This document shows positions 47,395 through 56,310 of a DNA stretch of 64,000 bases, one piece after another; within the stretch, counting starts at the first letter, position 1; the number at the start of each line of letters is the position of its first letter. The notes below the pieces were generated by a model. It worked only from the letters and a program-made list of their open reading frames with translations, was not told the origin of the DNA and made no database searches. Source of the stretch: Kappaphycus alvarezii (taxonomy: Eukaryota > Rhodophyta > Florideophyceae > Gigartinales > Solieriaceae). A program made the position numbers and the translations under genes. The stretch is taken from the NCBI GenBank assembly GCA_002205965.3, contig NADL03000533.1:372001-436000 (forward strand), written 5' to 3'.

Positions 47395-47668
47395 TTAAGC
47401 TAATGCGGTATTGGTCGCAGGATACTGAAACTATGCTATGCTACTTAATAAGGTAGTTTTATTAAGAGACGCCTTGTTGTCCGTGGTAATTACGTAGTTA
47501 CCGTAGTGGCTAGTGATTGCGTCTTCCTCCGGAGCATGAAGCGATCATTGCTTCGGTCAGTTGTAAGAGATGTAAGGCCAATGGGGTCGACGCTTGTCAT
47601 GCATTCATGCTATGGTAAAATTACTGAACGGTTAATTCCTTCATGGCAACAGCCTTTTAAATGACCCA

Positions 47669-49486
47669 TTATATTGGTGGTAGATCTTTATTTGTCGTAC
47701 AATGTCGCACAGAGGCGTGCGGAGGGTATTTATAAATTAACAACGGATGCGGGCGGCGGGTAGAAACTTGTCGCGCCTGCGTTATTTGGAGACTAAATGC
47801 AAAACGGGTAACGAAGTCGCGGAGCTCCTGTTGAGGGGAGGAACCGCGACGGGAAGCAGCGAAGGAAGCAAGGCGGCGGAAAAAAGGCTTACCGTCGTCG
47901 CCCAAGGCGCCAAAGATATCAATCCCGACGGGGGAGAGGAGGATATCGTTTCGGTTGCAGTAAGTGCCGTAATGACGATGTTTCTCGCGCTCTGCGAGTG
48001 TCACGGCGGCGCCAGCAGTAACCGTACTTGGCGAAATGTGGCGGCGTGCGGAGGGGTGGGCAACAGTAACGTCGACGGCTATATCGGTACTGTGAGGCCC
48101 GTATGCAGCGGGTATGTAAATATCCATTCGTAGCACGGGGGACTCCGAATGCCCAGATGAGTCGGGAACCTGGTGGAGGAGCGGATGTTCGACGAGGGCG
48201 ACGATCCCAACTTCCTTGCAGTAGCGGGCAAGAACGTTGCGGAGGATGTGGTGACGACGAGTCATTCCGTCTTCGTATTTGCAGGTCAACGCGTGTTGAC
48301 CACTTGGATCTAAGACGGGTGCGATGTCGGCCGAGCGGCGGGAGCAGACCGGACAGCGAGTAGATCCAGGGAATAGCGCGATGCCGAGACGTAGAGCCAG
48401 AGCGACTTTCCAGGCGGAAGAGGACATGTACGTACCGCGATGGGGGTGAGGAAGCGAAGAGAAAACAGTCGATGCGGAGGATGTGCGCACGGAGAGGAGC
48501 CGTGCTCGGTCGTGGGCTGCCGCGGACGAGAACAAGCTATCGGACTTCGATAGCATGAGTTCAGTTGTGATCGCAGACTGGAGCCTTTCGCCGGGGACCG
48601 GCGATGAACAACGCTCGAAAAGAGCCGCAGGTGTAAGCGACGAAGACAGCTGCGGGTGCCGGGAGGATAAGAGCGAGATGGCAGACCGAGGGATCTCTTC
48701 CAAGTGGCGGCCCTGGGAAAGGGTAAGCAGGTCGGAGATAAGTCCAAAAGAATCAATTACAGATGCTGCGTATGCAGCCTCGGTAATGTCTGAAGTTTGC
48801 AGGAGACCTAGACCGCCCATTGAGAAGGGGAGAGAGGCTTGGAGCCAGGTTCGCTCTGGACAGGGCAGCTGCAATTGGTGGAACGCTTCCCTCTGCTTCT
48901 GATCGAAGCTAGCGGCGAGAACCGCAGATTGAGTGGAGGGAAGCGTACGCAGCAAGTGCATGACCTTGGAGGCGTTCGCGCAGAAGCGGTGTAAGTGGAA
49001 AGCCAATTGAGCATCATCCAAGTCTCGAAGGGATTGGAAGATTGCGTCAACTTCGTTTTGGCGGCCTGCGAAAAATTGGGAAACAAAAGCGTCCGAGCCA
49101 ATCGGGGATCCCAGCACGATAAAACCAAGGGGGGTTGAAAAGGGGCAAGGAAGTGCCAAAGGGGAGTGGGAAGGGGAGAAGCCGTAAACTTGGGTCTTGG
49201 CAAGGTTGAGCTGGAACACTAGTGGACCTCCTTCAAGCTGGATGAAACGGATGGCAGCAGCGGCTTGGGATCGAGGAAGAACAATGTTACCGTCATCTGC
49301 GTACCAAGCGTTCAGGGCAGGTGAGAACTTCTCCTGTAACGATAGCAAGAGCGGATGGAGAGCCAGGGCAAAGAGCAAGGGACCGAGGTGATCACCTTGC
49401 TGAGTGCCCTCTGAACTACGGACATAGTAGGGTCCGAAAGCAAGCTCTGTAGGAGCATCGTAACAAGAGTGTACCCACCGTGCCAT
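47669..49486 (-). CDS. LINE family A reverse transcriptase-endonuclease, C-terminal 605 codons
   Basis: This is a reverse transcriptase/RLE polyprotein that copies its own RNA at a nicked target. Residues 27-42 (GTQQGDHLGPLLFALA) and Y62-A-D-D form the catalytic palm, and a thumb region follows. CPVC at 378-381 with HALTC at 398-402 is the CCHC cluster. D455, D472 in IAVDVTV and K502 are candidate residues of the PD-(D/E)XK endonuclease. There is no stop or frameshift in 605 codons. The N-terminal half is absent because the insertion is 5'-truncated. The ATG (49484-49486) and the TAA (47669-47671) both lie in the duplicated target site, so neither is the element's own. The tip copy at 339-629 has TAG after residues HP where this one has TTG. 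Confidence 0.92.
   Translation of the reverse strand: MARWVHSCYDAPTELAFGPYYVRSSEGTQQGDHLGPLLFALALHPLLLSLQEKFSPALNAWYADDGNIVLPRSQAAAAIRFIQLEGGPLVFQLNLAKTQVYGFSPSHSPLALPCPFSTPLGFIVLGSPIGSDAFVSQFFAGRQNEVDAIFQSLRDLDDAQLAFHLHRFCANASKVMHLLRTLPSTQSAVLAASFDQKQREAFHQLQLPCPERTWLQASLPFSMGGLGLLQTSDITEAAYAASVIDSFGLISDLLTLSQGRHLEEIPRSAISLLSSRHPQLSSSLTPAALFERCSSPVPGERLQSAITTELMLSKSDSLFSSAAAHDRARLLSVRTSSASTVFSSLPHPHRGTYMSSSAWKVALALRLGIALFPGSTRCPVCSRRSADIAPVLDPSGQHALTCKYEDGMTRRHHILRNVLARYCKEVGIVALVEHPLLHQVPDSSGHSESPVLRMDIYIPAAYGPHSTDIAVDVTVAHPSARRHISPSTVTAGAAVTLAEREKHRHYGTYCNRNDILLSPVGIDIFGALGDDGKPFFRRLASFAASRRGSSPQQELRDFVTRFAFSLQITQARQVSTRRPHPLLIYKYPPHASVRHCTTNKDLPPI
47676..49482 (-). mobile_element. LINE family A, young 5'-truncated insertion
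   Basis: The 1,807-bp insertion is flanked by the perfect 10-bp duplication CCATTATATT at 47666-47675 and 49483-49492. Its 3' tip (minus strand) is AAAGATCTACCACC, ending in ACC units rather than poly(A). The copy at 339-629 ends with more ACC units. The exact duplication and intact frame make it one of the youngest events in the window. Confidence 0.93.
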
Positions 49487-49639
49487 TATATTACTGTTCT
49501 TTAATCTAGTTCCTGTCGCAGTATAATAACCCTACGGTTCAAACATTTAAGGAAACCAACCTATGGTTTCCACTATTTATTATTCATCACGTACTTGATT
49601 GAGGGAAACATTTTGGTTATTTTAATGTATGGAAGATGT

Positions 49640-50110
49640 GGTCGGTTGTATCCACGCCGCTAGTGCGTTGGGCGGGATAAGTATTCACTGATGGATAACA
49701 CTAAACAACATTCCTTACAGAGCCGGCTCAGTGCAAGCGAGCAGCCATGCCGCGTTAGACATGACGGCCAAGGAAGTGTGTATTTGGGTAAGCATCGCTC
49801 TAAACTTCCCTCAAGTCTCCATCGCTCAGACGGCTACGTTCGCGCGACATCGGTTAGCACCGCGTACGCGCCTGGGTGCAAGCCTCCAAGGGTGGATATT
49901 AGGATAGGCAAAAGCATTCCTCCAGCAGAAATCGCCAGCAGGGGTTCATACCTTCTACGCTTGGCGGAAATTGCTGCGTTGAGGGAGGCGAGTGGATCGA
50001 AAGTACGCATAAGGGCGCGACAAAATTCTTGATTACAAGCCCACGCGCTGCGATGCTCTTTCCGTGCGTAATTTGTAGAACAACATTGTTTTGAATAAAA
50101 AATCGTAGGC
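49640..50110 (-). mobile_element. LINE family B (subfamily 3) 3' part
   Basis: The minus-strand frame 49834-50142 reads LASLNAAISAKRRRYEPLLA, PILISTLGGLHPGAYAVLTD and VART. It matches the 60-61 kb copy nearly residue for residue (NSLNAAISAKRRR, FPISTLGG, YAMLTDFARN). Coding residues continue in other frames to about 49730. The word GAGCCGGCTC and the adjoining UTR are shared with 60940-60955. It is the endonuclease C-terminal end only, with frame changes. Confidence 0.8.
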
Positions 50111-50941
50111 AGCCCTACCAACGCATCATTTGCAGTAAACAAAACCCATTTCCCTTTTATTAACTGTGCAAAAGATGAGTTCGTGCGGTGAATAATAATT
50201 TGAGGACCACACTAACACTTTATCAAAGCAAATTGCTAACAGCAACAGGGATAACTAAAAAAGTACGCATTACAGCAATCAGGGATAACTTATGCAGCTT
50301 ACTTGCTCCAGTAGTTGGGACTGATTTGAACTTTTTTGTTGGACGTTTGCTCGAGACAGAACTGGTGAAGGCAGGGTTAAAAATTCTTGATCACTCGAAT
50401 CTCCGGATGCTGCTATACAGCGGCTATGGGCGCGGGGCGCTTCTTCCCGGGATGGTACCCCAAAGGGGTGTAGTGTGACAGCTTCCGTCTGGTGCCAACC
50501 TTACTTGTCTTGAGTGGACGTACGCTGCCAGCAATGGCCGACCTGGGGAGGCACACGAAGCGGAGAGGATGTTCCAGCGAAAAGGCAGGTGAATTGCCAG
50601 GACCGAGATAAATGACCGGGAGTGATGGAATGGTGGAATTGGATGAGGTGATCGGCGTGTCTCCCCAGACGCTGAAATCTTTGTCCGGTTCCATTTGTTC
50701 CATCATGCGCACGCTTGGGTAAACTCTTTTTATTTGGTGTGTTCGCGTTGTACGCCCGTGACCAATATGCGCGTTGATCCTCTGACCAGAACCAAATCAA
50801 CATTTCCCTTGGTTAATGAATTTGCGTGACACTTGAATCATTACATATTCATGATAAAACCAAAAAACAATCATAACATAAAATCAAGAACAAAAGACGG
50901 CTTTTGAATGGGCTATGAAGGATGAATCGAGGGTTGGAGGC
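50110..50941. other. Segment of unknown nature next to the YR element
   Basis: Open frames occur on both strands: 50188-50478 on the plus strand, and 50413-50712 and 50501-50803 on the minus strand. The minus-strand frames are less biased but have no domain I know. The word GAATAATAATTTGAG at 50190-50204 recurs exactly at 51218-51232, immediately beyond the terminal repeat of the neighbouring element. This segment could therefore be part of that element's 3' region or a separate insertion. Confidence 0.4.
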
Positions 50942-50944
50942 GGG

Positions 50945-51217
50945 AGAACAAGCGACGACTTGGAGAGCAGAGAGAGCAGCGGTGGCGACCAAAGTCGAAG
51001 CTTATATAGCCCTGTTCGACGGGTTGCCTTCGCACTTTCGCAAGTATTTGAACACGAGAACCTTACCAGACAGACACTTTGGCTCAGTGTTGATGTACTT
51101 ATGACAGACTGCCATAGTAGGAAGCAGCCTGTCACGCGTGACCTGCTTGTAGTTATGGAAGGCAGACACGATGAGGCCTCTCAATACATTCACCCATAAT
51201 TTTCCAATCATAATACC
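50945..51217 (-). repeat. 3' terminal direct repeat of the DIRS-group element
   Basis: About 273 bp, matching 55208-55480 with roughly 12 differences. On its right it is followed at once by GAATAATAATTTGAG, also found at 50190. Confidence 0.9.
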
Positions 51218-51269
51218 GAATAATAATTTGAGAAAACCAAAGGACCGGAGGGATGATACGAGGGTGAGG

Positions 51270-52712
51270 TCACAACAAATGACCGAAGAAAAACAGATAA
51301 TCATCACACTGCAACACACGCCCATCCAGATACGATTCGCGGAATGTGCGACTGTTAGAGCATTCGCCCCAGATTAGGATGCGATATTCTTGCACCCCAA
51401 TTACAGCACATTCGGATGCTGCACCCATACGGAGAGAGTGCGAGGACCACGAGACTTGAGGAGGTGGAGATACCTTGACCCTATCCAGGCAATTCCTTAA
51501 CCATACTGTAATGGTGCGAGCACTGGTCGAAAGTCTAACTCCCGGGAGAGCCCAATAGTGCTTGCTTTGGGAACGTTTGTTGCGGCGAAGTGAGTCATAA
51601 CGATCGACCAGATCCAGAAGACTTGTTTGAAAATTCCTGTTCCTCCGATAGGAGAGAGTGTGAGCCACTCGCTGCTGATTCTTGCGCAAGGCTACAGCGA
51701 CGTTGATTGAATCAGACGTGACCGAAATGTTTGAAAGTAGAAGAGAGACTCCGGCTTCTCCTCTTCCAAAGAAAACATAATTAACCAGGACAGCTGTTGC
51801 GTCACGCAGAAACTCGATTTCTGTAGACTGCGAAGCGAGCTCAGCCTCGAATATTGTACGTGCCACGGAACTGGACAATGCACACCTTTCTTTAACCGAG
51901 TCCGGATCGCTGAGGAGTTTCCTTTCCCGATCGCTTTGCTGATAGGCGACCACAGCTATCTGTGGGAGAGGGGTGAAAGTGATGGACTTTCCAATGCGAG
52001 AATGAGCGGTAGTGACAGCCGAGAGGTAGTTACCAGCTGACGAGCCGCTAACCTTGTCTTGTGTAAACAGCCAACCCAAATAGCGGAGAAACGCCACTTC
52101 AGATGCAGCAAAGGGGTCAATACTATCTGCCATATAAAATTGTAGCCATTTTTTCCAGAGAATCTCATTGGAGCGCCAAGTGTTGGATGCACGAGCCTTC
52201 GGCACGAGTTGCGCAATGATTACACCACCCCCCGAATTGCCATGGCCAGCGGCAGCCAAAACAGATTGCTGGAGCGTGACAGCTAGTGGGAGTGTTGATG
52301 CTTCTTGCTCGAGATTTTCCAAACGGCGAGTTTCCACGGCGGAGCGGGTATTGTCTTGGGTGCCCAGACTGGTTGAAGATAGAGATTTTCGGCGTCGAAA
52401 AGATGCGGGCTTGTCAAATGCAGCAAGCGAGTGAACCACTGCTGCGCGGGCCAATACGGCGTGACCAATATTCCGGTGGCTTTTTCCTGACAGATCTTGG
52501 TAACGACTAGAGGGATCAATTTGAGCGGTGGATTCCAGAAGTTGATTTCCTGATTTCAATTTTGCGTGAGAGCGTCTATGGCAAGGGATCCGGGACACGC
52601 ATGCTCGCTGTTGAAGCGCGGGCAAACCTTGTTCAAACTGTCTGCGAAGCGGTCCATTGTGGGGGATACCTTGCGCAAGAGGGGTCGCAGCGGTTGCAGA
52701 TTGATCCTCCAA
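51270..52712 (-). CDS. Tyrosine recombinase of the DIRS-group element
   Basis: A 480-codon open frame. Its second half has the tyrosine recombinase signature: an Arg in FFGRGEAG (about residue 317), the H-x-x-R box in SSHSLRMGAAS (425-428) and the likely nucleophile in RESYLDGRV (Tyr 461). The N-terminal 160 residues resemble the end of the upstream RNase H/linker region and may belong to an overlapping frame. Such enzymes insert a circular DNA copy without making a target duplication. The frame lies directly before the 3' repeat, its usual place in this group. Confidence 0.85.
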   Translation of the reverse strand: MEDQSATAATPLAQGIPHNGPLRRQFEQGLPALQQRACVSRIPCHRRSHAKLKSGNQLLESTAQIDPSSRYQDLSGKSHRNIGHAVLARAAVVHSLAAFDKPASFRRRKSLSSTSLGTQDNTRSAVETRRLENLEQEASTLPLAVTLQQSVLAAAGHGNSGGGVIIAQLVPKARASNTWRSNEILWKKWLQFYMADSIDPFAASEVAFLRYLGWLFTQDKVSGSSAGNYLSAVTTAHSRIGKSITFTPLPQIAVVAYQQSDRERKLLSDPDSVKERCALSSSVARTIFEAELASQSTEIEFLRDATAVLVNYVFFGRGEAGVSLLLSNISVTSDSINVAVALRKNQQRVAHTLSYRRNRNFQTSLLDLVDRYDSLRRNKRSQSKHYWALPGVRLSTSARTITVWLRNCLDRVKVSPPPQVSWSSHSLRMGAASECAVIGVQEYRILIWGECSNSRTFRESYLDGRVLQCDDYLFFFGHLL

Positions 52713-52866
52713 TCGTCCATTGTATGCAGGCGAGATAGCTTGTCGGCGAATCGGTTCACAGCAGACGGGAGGTAATGAGATTCGATGGATATGCCGAGAA
52801 GAGTAAGCAATCGGTGTAACACTCGGAGCTCTCTAATGAGCGGTTTGAACTTCGTTGTCATAGCGT

Positions 52867-54186
52867 TCAAAATTGATACCACTGCCTTGATTGTCCTCCC
52901 AGATCTTGAGGTGGGTTCCAGAGCGTAACATCCTTGCAAACGATCTGATGTTGTCCTTGACTGCGCGTAATTCTAGGAAGGTGATTGGTTTCACGCGAAG
53001 TACTGGATTCCAAAGTCCTCAAGCTTCCCACGTACCTTGTGCTCCCGGCCGAAGATCCGATCCTAAAGTCCCTCCCTGACCGATAGAGGTCGATGCGTCT
53101 GAGTGCATCGCCAGAGTAGGGGATGGGGCTGATATTGGCCGTTCTGGCGGGATTACAGGAAGGTCCCGCCAAAATCTGAGGTCCCGAATAGCTGCGTGTA
53201 GCAGCCGAACTCTTTTCCCTGACTTGGTCTTGAGTTTCAGGGAGTCGTACATCGAGCGGGTGTAAAATCGAGCGAGTGTCATTGCGAGAGAACAAGACAC
53301 TGCTACTCCTGTGAAGTGGCGTAACAGCTGGACGTCGACCAGGCGGCGGTTCCGGCGACTTTGGCGTAACAACTGCTGGGCAATTACACGAATCTTTTTC
53401 ATTCTGCGAGCCGAAATACTAAAAACCATACGCGAAGTGTCCAAGATGAAACCCAAATGATCGATACGGCGAGTACCAGCCCAGTTCCCTTTGTCCTCCT
53501 TGCGCAATAGTCCGCAGGATTCCAGGAGATGATCGATTTGTTGACGAACCTTTCGTAGGCGAGAGCGGCTTCTTACAGCGATTAGGAAGTCTTCCATTTA
53601 AGGGTGAATTCGCAGACGGTAGTGCTGGCGAATGTAATGGACGAACGGGGGCATAAACTTGACGAAATATGCTGGGGAAAGTTTCCAGCTGAACAGTAGG
53701 GCAATACATCGAAAGTACCGGTTGTCCACCTTGAAAAGGAACCAGTTCCGGATATCGGGGTGTAGGCGGAAGTGGTGGTACCCCTTCGCGATGTCGAAGG
53801 AAAACGTGATATCTGCTTGTTTGAGTTCCAGAGCGATTCCTTCTAACGTTTCCATCTTGACCGGTACGTCTCTGAACAACGCCGATTGACGAGAGAGGTT
53901 GACAACCAATCGTTGCTTGCCTCCAGGTACTGCTACGAAAGCATTGGATATTGGGTATCCTTGGCGGTGTAACTTGAGAGCCGTGGCGGTTGAGATTTCC
54001 TCGTAGGTCTTCCGATGTAAGGCGTCCGCGATAGCCGAGTCGAAGAACTCCCGGTCTTGTGGGTCGACAGGGATTTGAGGGAGTTAGAATTGAGTAAGGG
54101 AAAGGGAAGTTTGTATGGGTGCTTCGTATACTCCGAACCGAATTGCACGTACGAGGAATTCCGAGGCGTGGAGGTGTTCGGACCAA
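52867..54186 (-). pseudogene. Reverse transcriptase/RNase H region of the DIRS-group element
   Basis: The minus strand carries the DIRS-type reverse transcriptase. The stretch FSFDIAKGYHHFRLHPDIRN in 53598-53909 is the palm. RRIDHLGFILDTSRMVFSIS in 53019-53597 is the connection, with RNase H-like residues (LAMHSDASTSIGQGG) near 53060-53110. Adjacent frames to 54186 hold the N-terminal part. The region is broken with a few breaks. It is typical in sequence of DIRS-group rather than Ty3/Gypsy enzymes. Confidence 0.85.
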
Positions 54187-54262
54187 TACGAAGCGGCTTT
54201 ATGAGTGTTGCGCCATAGAACGTGCGACATAGCAGAAAGAGAAGGTCGCGGCTGCGACGAGT

Positions 54263-55139
54263 TTACTTGCGAGCAGGCTTAGGTTCTTGGGAGTTACCCC
54301 TTCCTTGAGGCCGGTTTTGACGCCGGGTACTAGAGGAGGCCTGCTGCTTATTGAACTCCTTAGGATAGGCTTGGGAACGGAGCTCGACGAACTTGTGCTT
54401 GGTGGAGCGGTAGAGTTCGGAGGAGTAACTGAAATCGTCTTCGCGGAGGTACTTCTGTAAGAGAATGGCCTCTGATTTGCCAGATTCCCAAGCGTCGGTG
54501 AAGAAGTCGACGCGTTTCAAAACGAAAGAATAGGATGCTTGGAGAAAGTGGTGAAGAACGGCAAATGCCTCGGTAGCAGCTGCGACGTCCTTAGCCACAA
54601 GGGCTTCGGTAACCTTGTGGGCTGCTGCGAGAGCGTTCTCGCCGTTTTACCCAATATTCCACAGGACTTCTGCTTCCCAACCGTCACGTTGGTTAGCTGA
54701 CTTGATACGACCGAATAATCCTTCCGGTTCCGGGATGAACCTATTTGCGGGGAAGGGGGCAACGGTAGACGGTTTCTGAAATTTGTTGAGCTTTCCGGTA
54801 GCGGCGTAGGCTGGACGGGTACCAAAAGTTTCGGCCACGGCTTCTGCAGAGGGCGGAGGTATGAGATAACTGCAGGTTACTAAACTGGAAAGCCTCGGCA
54901 GCGGGACGAACGACTTCGGTATCCGGCGTAGGGTTGACGGCGGCAGGGTCCGACGGATTCTCTGCGGCACTTGTTTGGGCTACCGCGGGAGTTGCGGGGT
55001 TAGCAGATCCGGACTTCGGCTTGAGAAGGTTGATGATCTCGGAGAGTTGTCCTTCGATGCCAACAACCTTGTTCTCAAGGGTGTCAAAGCGAGAGTTGGC
55101 GGATGGTGCAGAAGAGGATGAGGAGGACTCATTAGACAT
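54263..55139 (-). pseudogene. Gag-like region of the DIRS-group element
   Basis: The minus-strand start at 55139 reads MSNESSSSSSAPSANSRFDT, then LENKVVGIEGQLSEIINLL, a probable short coiled coil. It is followed by a Pro/Ala-rich linker. The C-terminal part (54263-54598) is helical and ends in a basic Gln/Arg-rich tail (RQNRPQGRGNSQEPKPARK). Position and layout fit the structural Gag protein. The region is broken, with a few breaks. Confidence 0.7.
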
Positions 55140-55207
55140 GTTGATGTGTGAATTGTGAAGGTCGGCCTAGACGGTTGATTCGTCCGGAGCTGGTTCGAAT
55201 GGTGAGA

Positions 55208-55480
55208 ACAAGAGACGACTTGGGGAGAAGAGAGAGCAGCGGTGGCGACCAAAGTCGAAGCTTATATAGCCCTGTTCAACGGGTTGCCTTCGCACTTGCG
55301 CAAGTACTTGAACACGAGAACCTTACCAGACAGACACGTTGGCTCAGCGTTGGTGTACTTATGACAGACTGCCATAGTAGGAAGCAGCCTGTCACGCGTG
55401 ACTTGCTTGTAGTGGTGGAAGGCAGACACGATGAGGCCTCTCAATACATTCACCCATAATTTTCCAATCATAATACCAAA
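55208..55480 (-). repeat. 5' terminal direct repeat of the DIRS-group element
   Basis: Partner of 50945-51217. The element's RNA probably starts here, since TTATATAGCCC on the plus strand provides an AT-rich core and the Gag-like frame begins 70 bp inside. Confidence 0.9.
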
Positions 55481-55483
55481 GCC

Positions 55484-56310
55484 TAAAATACAGTACAACG
55501 CTTTATGTTACTAAAATGAGGAAAAATTGGGGTGTTTCAATGATTGAAAAGTAGTTTAGCTTATGTTTCAAAGCGCATCAAATAATTTATAATTACAAAT
55601 AGTCGGCATGGAGGAACCAAGAAACGGTGATAATTTTTGTTGTTTGCTCTCACTCTCCGCTTCACTTGGCTTTTTCCAACCTTCATCCTACCATTCTCGG
55701 CGCCCGCGCTGCTATGGGCGCGGGCGCCGGACGCTCGTTCCTTCATGCATCTTACAGACGGCTCTTCGTTTACTGGGCTTCCGCTGCAATGCGGTTTGCC
55801 ATATTCTTTTCAAGTGAATTGTATTCACGCGCCCCCAGCGCACGTGGGTCCTCGAACTGAGAATAGCGTGTAAGGAGGGCTCTCTACCTGAATCAAGTTC
55901 TGCAACGCTCATCGTACCCTGCCGCACTTAACCCGGCTGTCCTTGTGGACAGCACGCGAGGGATTTGGGTCCGGTGGTTCTGCTGGTGTGTCTGAGGCCG
56001 CAAAACAGGAGCACATGTCGACGTCGTCGCCAATCTCTGTAAGCATCGCGCTTACACAGGGAGTTTTTCAAGCTACCACCGCCTTGGCCCGCAAGTGTGT
56101 CGATGGTGGAATTTTCTTCCTTCCCTTCTGTTGGCGTGGGCATTGGTTTAGCCGGTTCGGGGTTGAGTCGGTTTAGCAGGCCCACTAAAAATCAAATTAA
56201 AGGTCTCAATTTCGTATTAAACCAGTTCAAGGTCGCTAGAAAGCTGGTTCAAGGCCAGGTAACAGGCAGGCCGAGGTATGCGTGGCAGCGGCTGCCACTA
56301 AAAGCTTCTT
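55484..56310. other. GC-richer stretch of unknown nature
   Basis: Several overlapping short frames on both strands (60-85 residues) without a recognisable domain. It contains a strong GC hairpin at 55698-55729. It may be part of another transposon. Confidence 0.4.
55698..55729. repeat. GC-rich hairpin, 12-bp arms
   Basis: CGGCGCCCGCGC at 55698-55709 and GCGCGGGCGCCG at 55718-55729 pair perfectly around an 8-base loop, unusual against the AT-leaning background. No CTRR terminus in the right place was seen for a Helitron. Confidence 0.9.

Larger units (their letters stand above)
50942..55480 (-). mobile_element. Tyrosine-recombinase (DIRS-group) retroelement
   Basis: Direct repeats of about 273 bp at 50945-51217 and 55208-55480 flank three coding regions on the minus strand in the order Gag-like, reverse transcriptase/RNase H, tyrosine recombinase. 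I count 12 differences between the repeats (about 95-96% identical), so the insertion is moderately young. The recombinase replaces the integrase of LTR elements, which defines the DIRS group. Direct rather than inverted repeats point to a PAT/Ngaro-like layout. The repeats carry a TATATAG word. The recombinase frame looks whole; the rest is broken, with a few breaks. Confidence 0.85.

Noticed and set aside
47747-48902. Open frames on the plus strand opposite the LINE-A protein
   Set aside because: They are antisense shadows of a GC-rich coding sequence. None has a motif.
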